Assembly (NCBI RefSeq): GCF_035944375.1
Contig: NZ_DASZBE010000005.1
Source: Allobosea sp035944375
GTDB lineage: Bacteria > Pseudomonadota > Alphaproteobacteria > Rhizobiales > Beijerinckiaceae
Direction: 5' to 3' (one strand)
Length of the DNA: 64,000 nucleotides
Position numbers and translations under genes: made by a program
Shown here: piece by piece, positions 58,938 to 64,000 of the stretch
How positions within the stretch are numbered: position 1 is the stretch's first letter
Layout of the letters: the number at the start of each line of letters is the position of its first letter
The notes under the pieces: generated by a model
Seen by the model: only the letters and a program-made list of their open reading frames with translations
What the model was told of the DNA's origin: nothing
Databases searched by the model: none

Positions 58938-59345
58938 TCAACGCGTCCGGGGCACGGGTGGGCAGCGGTGATAGGCGATGTCGGCCTCGCCCTGGCGGCT
59001 GATCGTCAGCCGGCCGTCGCGGCCGAGCAGAAGGGTGATCGCATGGCGGCCTTTCAGGCGGCCGGCTCCGCCCTCCTCGACCCGCGCCAGGGCGCGCCAG
59101 CCCTGATTCAGGGGTCTCCAGTCCGGCGACGACCAGTGCGAGGCCGCGAAGACAACCTCCGTCGCGGTGATCTCGATCCGGAAATCGGCTGCGCCTTCGG
59201 CCGAGCAATCGGAGGGCTCCAGCGCCCAGATGCCCAGGATCCTGTCCGGCAGCGGCTGGGCGCTCAGCCCCGTGCCCGCGGCGCAGAGCGCGACGAGCCC
59301 GGCCAGCGCGGCGCGCGCCGGGCGGCTAGAGCACGCTGATTTCAC
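58938..59345 (-). CDS. Small exported protein, function unknown
   Basis: A 135-residue protein with signal-like leader AALAGLVALCAAGTGLSAQ. The mature part begins PLPDRILGIWALEPSDCSAEG and continues with several beta strands (FRIEITATEVVFAASHW, LTISRQGEADIAYHRC), like a small lipocalin-type or avidin-type barrel. The two Cys could pair. No family recognised. GTG at 59345 is the preferred start; ATG at 59363 would put the first residues inside the neighbouring repeat. Confidence 0.68.
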   Translation of the reverse strand: MKSACSSRPARAALAGLVALCAAGTGLSAQPLPDRILGIWALEPSDCSAEGAADFRIEITATEVVFAASHWSSPDWRPLNQGWRALARVEEGGAGRLKGRHAITLLLGRDGRLTISRQGEADIAYHRCPPVPRTR

Positions 59346-59357
59346 TCGGAAACAGAC

Positions 59358-59454
59358 CGTCATTCCGGACAAGCGGCGCAGCCGCGCCGATCCGGAATCC
59401 ATCGTAAGGCTCTGGAGCCCTCCGATGGATCCCGGGGCAAGCCCGGGATGACGA
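59358..59454. repeat. Dispersed palindromic repeat copy
   Basis: Main-family copy: CCGTCATTCCGGAC at the left, CCCGGGATGACG at the right, inner arms CGGAATCCATCG and CGATGGATCCCG. Weaker inverted similarity continues outside it (GAGCACGCTGATTT and AACTCAGCACGCTC), so the element may be longer than the core. Confidence 0.9.
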
Positions 59455-59482
59455 CAGTGGTTCCGAGAAAACTCAGCACGCT

Positions 59483-59713
59483 CTAGGCATCGGGCTCGGG
59501 GCGGCGGGGCTTCCTGCGCAGGCCGAGGCCAACCAGGACGAGGCCGATCGCCAGCGGCGGCAGGAACAGACGCAGCGCATCGCGCGACATATCCAGTCTG
59601 ACGGTCCGGCAGCCGGCCGTGTTCATCTCGCAGCCGAAGCCGCTGAGCAGATACCACGCGATCACGGTCATCAGGATCAGGGCGCCGCCGATGCCGATCA
59701 AAGCGCGTTTCAT
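59483..59713 (-). CDS. Small two-helix membrane protein
   Basis: A 76-residue protein with two hydrophobic stretches: LIGIGGALILMTVIAWYLLS and LFLPPLAIGLVLVGLGL. Two cysteines (GCEMNTAGC) lie in the loop between them. The tail is basic. No family recognised. Start is the ATG at 59713, and a short divergent lipoprotein gene lies to the right. Confidence 0.6.
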   Translation of the reverse strand: MKRALIGIGGALILMTVIAWYLLSGFGCEMNTAGCRTVRLDMSRDALRLFLPPLAIGLVLVGLGLRRKPRRPEPDA

Positions 59714-59790
59714 GGACCATCGCTACGATGCCCGTTAACGGTTTGCAATCGACCCCGGCCGACGCCGATGCCCCCACGAGAAAGCGGCTC

Positions 59791-59928
59791 ATGACCTCAC
59801 GGCACACATGGCTCGTCACGATCGGCGTCGTCCTGGTGCTGGCGACGCTTTCGGCCTCCTGCGGGCGCGAACCTCCGCGCTGCCAGACGCATCGCGTCGC
59901 GGGTGGCGAGGTGACCGAATGCCAGTGA
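59791..59928 (+). CDS. Very small lipoprotein
   Basis: A 45-residue protein whose leader LVTIGVVLVLATLSASCGRE ends in a lipobox-like SASC, so the mature protein would be only about 27 residues, with two more cysteines (RCQTH, TECQ). No family recognised. Start ATG 59791; the frame is open upstream to 59728. Because of its size it is uncertain that it is expressed. Confidence 0.45.
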   Translation: MTSRHTWLVTIGVVLVLATLSASCGREPPRCQTHRVAGGEVTECQ

Positions 59929-59962
59929 GGCCGACCTCGCGCCGTCGGCCCTGCGTCACCAG

Positions 59963-60205
59963 TCAGTCCTGCGTCGCCAGGAACCAGAAGGCGGTGAGGC
60001 CCGAGCCGACCGCACCATGGCCGGCGAAGATGCCGAGCATCACCAGGAAGAGCTGGGTCTGCTCGGCCTCGGCCGCCAGCAGGCCGCCCACGAAGCCGAT
60101 GTCGAAGGCGATGATCAGCAGATAAGTCGCGGCGCCCAGCAGCGCGCCCAGCGCCCCATGCAGAGGCACGGTCCGAAAACGGTCGGCATCGCGGCGATCC
60201 CGCAT
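59963..60205 (-). CDS. Small membrane protein, two helices
   Basis: An 80-residue protein with hydrophobic segments LHGALGALLGAATYLLIIAFD and LVMLGIFAGHGAVGSGLTAFWFL. No family recognised. ATG 60205 is the start. It lies convergent to the small lipoprotein gene. The 246 bases to the right up to the LysR gene hold nothing I can name. Confidence 0.55.
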   Translation of the reverse strand: MRDRRDADRFRTVPLHGALGALLGAATYLLIIAFDIGFVGGLLAAEAEQTQLFLVMLGIFAGHGAVGSGLTAFWFLATQD

Positions 60206-60451
60206 TGGCCCGCTCCCTCACCCGAGTCGTCTGCGTAACCGATCCGGACGGCGCGTTGTTCCCCGGCATGCCGTGGCCGCGGCGCGCGCGACGCGATGCC
60301 ACCTTGCACCCCTGGCCTGAGGGGCTCTTCGCTCCGGCTGCCCGGGCCCGCCATCCGCATGGACGCCGAACGATCACCGTTACGGCCGCAACATGGCTGT
60401 GGGTGGCGCAGGCTCGCGTGGGGGCGCTCCGATCAACGCCTCCCGGATGCC

Positions 60452-61384
60452 TCAACCGGGGGTACCGCGCGCCGGCAGGCCGCGGCCGGGGTCCACGCCC
60501 GACATGACCAGCCGGCGCAGTTCATCGGCGAGGATATCGTAGACCAGACGGATGCGACGGCTGGTCTGCACCTCGCGATGCGTGACCAGCCAGAGCGGCA
60601 CGGGCGTTCTCCTGAGGTCCGGCAGGAGCGCCACCAGGCCCGGTGTGCGCGCCGCCGCGACATCGAGGACCACGCCGACCCCGAGCCCCCGGCGCGTCAT
60701 CTCCCAGAGCGCCAGCGCACTGTTGGAGACGACCCGGCACTGCTCCACCCCGAATGTCAGCCCCAGCATCTCCATATGGCTGACGAAGCGCTCGACCGGA
60801 TCGAACGCCAGCAGCGTCGCGCCGCCGAGATCCGTGACGGACCGGGGCACGCCATGACGGGCGATCCAGCCCTCGGAGGCATAGAGATGCGCGGTCAGCT
60901 CGCCGATGAGACGGCCGATCAGTTCAGGCTCCGTCGGGCGCACATGGCGAATCGCGATGTCGGCCTCCCGTCGCCGGAGATCGCTGAGCGCATCGGTCGC
61001 CGTCACGACAATGGTGATTTGGGGGACCTCCTCCCGCAGGCGCTCAACGATGTCCGGCATGACATGCGTCGCGATCGCATCGGTGACCGACAGGCTGACG
61101 CGGCCGGCAACATCCGATGACTGACCCGCAGCCGTCAGCGCAAACGCCTCGGCAGCCGCGGCCATCTGACGGGCATGCTCCAGCATGCCGGCCCCGCCCG
61201 CCGTCAGGACGAGCCGTTTGCCGACCCGCTCGAACAGGGTGACGGCGAGTTGCTCCTCGAGGGCCGCCACCTGCCGCGACAGGGTCGGCTGGCTCAGACC
61301 GAGCTGTCGCGACGCCGCCGACAATGACCCGGTCTCGGCCGTGGCGCGGAAGGCCCGCACCCAATTCCAGTCGATGGCGCTCAT
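60452..61384 (-). CDS. LysR-family transcriptional regulator
   Basis: A 310-residue LysR regulator. The winged helix-turn-helix is at residues about 1-60: VRAFRATAETGSLSAASRQLGLSQPTLSRQVAALEEQL, with the usual LFERVGKRLVLTAGG wing (each given as a landmark). An effector-binding domain follows from residue 90. It diverges from a methyltransferase gene 58-82 bases away, so that gene or its own promoter is the likely target. A palindromic TTCGAA at 61405-61410 sits between them. Effector unknown. Confidence 0.93.
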   Translation of the reverse strand: MSAIDWNWVRAFRATAETGSLSAASRQLGLSQPTLSRQVAALEEQLAVTLFERVGKRLVLTAGGAGMLEHARQMAAAAEAFALTAAGQSSDVAGRVSLSVTDAIATHVMPDIVERLREEVPQITIVVTATDALSDLRRREADIAIRHVRPTEPELIGRLIGELTAHLYASEGWIARHGVPRSVTDLGGATLLAFDPVERFVSHMEMLGLTFGVEQCRVVSNSALALWEMTRRGLGVGVVLDVAAARTPGLVALLPDLRRTPVPLWLVTHREVQTSRRIRLVYDILADELRRLVMSGVDPGRGLPARGTPG

Positions 61385-61466
61385 GCATCATTGAATATCC
61401 GATCTTCGAAAACCGGCAAATCCAGATATCGCGACCTGTGCGATGAGAGGGGAGACGGAGCCCCCC

Positions 61467-62126
61467 ATGCCGACCCGACCCGAGCCCCAGAACGATGTCG
61501 ATGCCGGATTCTGGAACCGGACGGCGCGGACCTATTCCCACAGCGTGATCAAGGACCTCGCCGGGTATGAGCGCACGCTGTCCGCGACGAGGGACCTCGT
61601 CGGCGCCGCGGATCAGGTTCTGGAGCTCGGCTGCGGAACCGGCCAAACGGCGCTGCGGCTCGCGCCCTCGATCGGTCACATCACCGGAACGGACATCTCG
61701 AGCGAGATGATCGCCATTGCCAACGAGCGCAAGGCCGCGGCGGCCTGCCCGAACGCGACCTTCACAGTCACGGATGGACGCAGTGCGCCCTGGCCGGACC
61801 ACACTTTCGATGTGGTGCTGGCGTTCAATCTCCTGCACCTGATCAGCGACCGGCCGCGCTTGTTCCAAACCGTCGGGCGGATCCTGAAACCGGGCGGCCT
61901 GTTCATCACCAAGACGCCCTGCCTGTCCGAGATGAACGCCGTCATTCGCCTCGCCATTCCGCTGATGCGGCTCCTCGGCAAGGCGCCCTCCCTGTCGTTC
62001 TTCACTGCCGATGAGCTGGCGAGCGAGGTCGCCGGCAGCGGCTTTTCGATCATCGACCAAGCGCACCACGGCTCGGGCCGCACGGATTTTCGCGTGTTCA
62101 TGGCCGCACGGAAGGCGGAGCCATGA
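61467..62126 (+). CDS. Class I SAM-dependent methyltransferase
   Basis: A 219-residue class I methyltransferase with the SAM-binding loop VLELGCGTGQTALRL and later TGTDISSEMIAIANERK, then DVVLAFNLLHLISDRPRLFQT and RILKPGGLFITKTPC. It is closest in look to the UbiE/Methyltransf_11 group. Substrate is unknown. ATG 61467 is used; ATG 61443 would add eight residues. It is divergent from the LysR gene, which may control it. Confidence 0.88.
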   Translation: MPTRPEPQNDVDAGFWNRTARTYSHSVIKDLAGYERTLSATRDLVGAADQVLELGCGTGQTALRLAPSIGHITGTDISSEMIAIANERKAAAACPNATFTVTDGRSAPWPDHTFDVVLAFNLLHLISDRPRLFQTVGRILKPGGLFITKTPCLSEMNAVIRLAIPLMRLLGKAPSLSFFTADELASEVAGSGFSIIDQAHHGSGRTDFRVFMAARKAEP

Positions 62127-62248
62127 GTGCCGCCCGATCCGCTCGCCCGGCATCCGCACGCTCGTCCGTCGCTCGGGCAGCGGGCGGCGCCATCCGACGA
62201 AGCATGATGCCGAACCCTGCCGATGACGACCGACGAGGACCCGCCCCG

Positions 62249-62665
62249 ATGAGAACCATGCTGCCGGCCGCGACACTGATCCTGTGTTTGGGCGCCACGC
62301 CCCTGTTGGCCCAAACCTGCGAAAGAAATTTCCGCGTCGAGGGCACGCCGATGCTCACGGCCCTGAATTTTCGGACCTCGCAGAGCTTCGCCGGCGTCGA
62401 CAGGGACAGGGCGATCGACAATCTGCGGAGCGCGATGCTGGCCGAGGGCTTCATCCGCGTCGGTCTCGATCGATCCGCCGGGGCGCTGACGGCGTTTCAG
62501 GAGACCTCCGGATCCGGCCGTCCGCAGACGCTTCGCGTTTCGGCGCGCAGGGCGGGCAAGGGCACCCGGGTCGATGCCGTCTTCATGATCCAGGCGGGAC
62601 AAGTCGCCGATGCTGCGACCGTCCGCGGCTATCTATGCCGGGTCGTCTCGGCTGCGCGGGACTGA
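62249..62665 (+). CDS. Small exported protein, function unknown
   Basis: A 138-residue protein with signal peptide LPAATLILCLGATPLLAQ. The mature part begins TCERNFRVEGTPMLTALNFR and has a long alpha-beta region with FAGVDRDRAIDNLRSAMLAEGF; two Cys (TCER, GYLCRV) may pair. I do not recognise the family. The ATG at 62249 is chosen because the leader begins there; the frame is open to 62123, overlapping the methyltransferase stop. Confidence 0.65.
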   Translation: MRTMLPAATLILCLGATPLLAQTCERNFRVEGTPMLTALNFRTSQSFAGVDRDRAIDNLRSAMLAEGFIRVGLDRSAGALTAFQETSGSGRPQTLRVSARRAGKGTRVDAVFMIQAGQVADAATVRGYLCRVVSAARD

Positions 62666-63133
62666 CGCCGTCCATCCCCGCGCGCGCTGACCGCCCGCCA
62701 CAGCCCACCTCAACTGCGCAATCGACGTCTCCGCGATATGGCCGCCGCATTGGACCGGCGTGCGCAACATGAAAGCCGGCTTCGAGGCCATCGACCTCTC
62801 GACCTATCTAACGACGGACCCAATCGCCGAGGTCCGGCCGATCACACGAAGGCCATGCCAGTCATCCTCACCGAGCCTGCTGTGACGCAGAGGCAGTCGA
62901 CAGCGGCAGCAAGCATCATCCTATCGCGGCACGACGCAGGCAACTTCGATCGGGCGGTGGATCTGCAATGTCGGCCATGGCATATTTCGTCCAGATAAGC
63001 GCCGCCTATAGCAGGTGTGGCGGCTGCGAGCCGTCAACAATCTGGGCGCCACATCTTTTGCGCGCTGGTGGCCCCCTCGCAAGTGTCTTTGCTGCAGCCG
63101 TTATTGCCCGTGGCCGTCAAGGAGTGGCAGGTT
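62666..63133. other. Gap with possible degraded coding remnant
   Basis: A 468-base gap. No intact gene is seen. One frame near 62720-62860 reads IWPPHWTGVRNMKAGFEAID, which looks protein-like but has no start and soon stops, so a decayed gene is possible. Past about 63000 the sequence becomes less GC-rich, leading into the next gene. Confidence 0.4.
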
Positions 63134-64000
63134 ATGAACTGGCTCAGTGAACTCCCTGGACTGGTGTTCTGGTGGGGATGGTTCATGGTTACGCTGCTTG
63201 CGGGCGGTTGCCTCTACGCTGCCTGGTGGGCAAAGCGCAACAGCAAGGCGATTGCCGGGCAAAAACCCCTCGATGTTTCTGACTTGTCTGAAGGCTATCG
63301 TCTGACGTGGGGGCGAACGGTCGGCCCGGTTCTGAAAGCGCCGCTGACAGGCCGCTCTTGTGTCTGGTGGAAGGCCGAGGTCTGGGAGTCCGTGCGGGAT
63401 CGCGACGCTTCCGGCAAACTCCAGTATGTCTGGCGCCGTGCCACCGAAGAAGAATCCGACCGTCCGCTGCTATTTGGTGATGGCAAGACCCTCGCAGCGG
63501 TCTGGCCGTATGGCGCGACCGTCGTGTCGTCGAGTTGGTCTGATTGGCGGGGTAACAGTCTTCCACCGGAGAACCGTGACCCCGACCTCAACACCAATGG
63601 TGTGCCGGGACAGGGTATTCGTCATGATATACAGGGTACGTTCGGGCCGCAGTATCGTTACATCGAGAAGATCGTCGCCGTTGACGCACCCTTCTTCGCC
63701 CTCGGAGAGGTCACGCGGATAGACCCTGGGCTCTATGAACCGGAGCCGGAAGGGCACGACGAAGAACAACTGGACAACGACCGACCGCGCGACAATACCG
63801 AAGCGGATTTCGAGGCCAATGATACGTGGAGCCCGGAACCTTCGCGGCTCGGATTGCTGCCGACGCATGATGATGTGATTGCCAAGGACATGTTGCGCGC
63901 CACTTGGTCAGTGTCTGCCGCCACAAAGAAACCGTTCCTTCTCTCGATCGAGCACCCGGAGGTGATGAGCGCCGAGCAGGAACTAGGCGCGAAAGGCGGC
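63134..64000 (+). CDS. GIDE-domain membrane protein (incomplete at right edge)
   Basis: The first 289 residues of a gene that runs off the window. One membrane helix is near the N-terminus (LPGLVFWWGWFMVTLLAGGC). From about residue 50 to 195 the pattern matches the GIDE domain known from the MULAN-type E3 ligases: GPVLKAPLTGRSCVWWKAEVWE, RPLLFGDGKTLAAVWPYGA, and YRYIEKIVAVDAPFFALGEV. An acidic linker follows, then LLSIEHPEVMSAEQELG. AAGGAG stands nine bases before the ATG. Composition is less GC-rich than the rest of the window, suggesting recent arrival. Function in bacteria is unknown; a membrane or envelope role is likely. Confidence 0.75.
   Translation, partial: MNWLSELPGLVFWWGWFMVTLLAGGCLYAAWWAKRNSKAIAGQKPLDVSDLSEGYRLTWGRTVGPVLKAPLTGRSCVWWKAEVWESVRDRDASGKLQYVWRRATEEESDRPLLFGDGKTLAAVWPYGATVVSSSWSDWRGNSLPPENRDPDLNTNGVPGQGIRHDIQGTFGPQYRYIEKIVAVDAPFFALGEVTRIDPGLYEPEPEGHDEEQLDNDRPRDNTEADFEANDTWSPEPSRLGLLPTHDDVIAKDMLRATWSVSAATKKPFLLSIEHPEVMSAEQELGAKGG

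Noticed and set aside
62738..62998. Short open frame in the gap before the GIDE gene
   Set aside because: It has no ribosome binding site and poor composition; a different frame of the same stretch looks more protein-like but is broken.

Overview
The window is GC-rich, densely packed DNA from an alphaproteobacterium. The aerobic (cobalt-late) cobalamin pathway, the DapD succinylase lysine branch, the paired chemotaxis genes and the local gene families point to the order Hyphomicrobiales, and I would guess a Bosea-like genus. That placement is inference from gene content, not a database match. I saw no rRNA, tRNA, CRISPR array, transposase or integrase.

Layout. 1-1467: start of a chemotaxis operon (STAS protein, CheY-like receiver, N-terminal part of CheA) running off the left edge. 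1755-9433: AraC regulator, DUF924 protein, the B12-dependent ethanolamine ammonia-lyase pair eutBC, a GMC alcohol dehydrogenase, a small membrane protein and a D-2-hydroxyacid dehydrogenase. 9524-29663: a nearly complete cobalamin locus (cobC, cobD, cobO, cobU/cobP, a cobalamin riboswitch, a HupE/UreJ-type metal permease, a DUF1636 protein, cobW, cobN, cobG, cobH, cobI, cobJ, cobK, cobL, cobE, cobM, cobB, bluB, cobF), with a vapBC-like toxin-antitoxin pair inserted. cobS/cobT, cobA, cobQ and cobV are not in the window. 29908-37699: MarR regulator, 8-oxoguanine deaminase, dapD, DUF1269, an MFS exporter, DUF1488 and an isochorismatase-like hydrolase. 37859-42738: a five-gene Liv-type ABC importer. 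43190-50577: a secreted caspase-like protein, scoAB, a VOC-family protein and four consecutive coiled-coil genes of unknown function. 50602-55478: phosphoglucomutase, a host-attachment family protein, two small c-type cytochromes with FNR/FixK-like sites nearby, an HEAGH metalloprotease-like protein and a SOUL haem-binding protein. 55696-58923: a single-chain restriction-modification enzyme with a low-GC specificity segment. 58938-64000: small exported or membrane proteins, a LysR regulator with a divergent methyltransferase, and at the right edge an incomplete GIDE-domain membrane protein of different base composition.

The strongest unexplained signal is a dense set of palindromic repeats, about 18 copies in 64 kb. 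Most lie between genes, but four are inside open reading frames (twice in cobN, once at the start of cobJ, once in the restriction-modification gene), where they are read in frame and add low-complexity peptide. The other candidates worth following up are the four-gene coiled-coil cluster and the GIDE-domain protein.

The parts fit together around B12. The riboswitch should shut off cobalt uptake and corrin synthesis when B12 is plentiful, and ethanolamine ammonia-lyase is a likely local consumer of the coenzyme.
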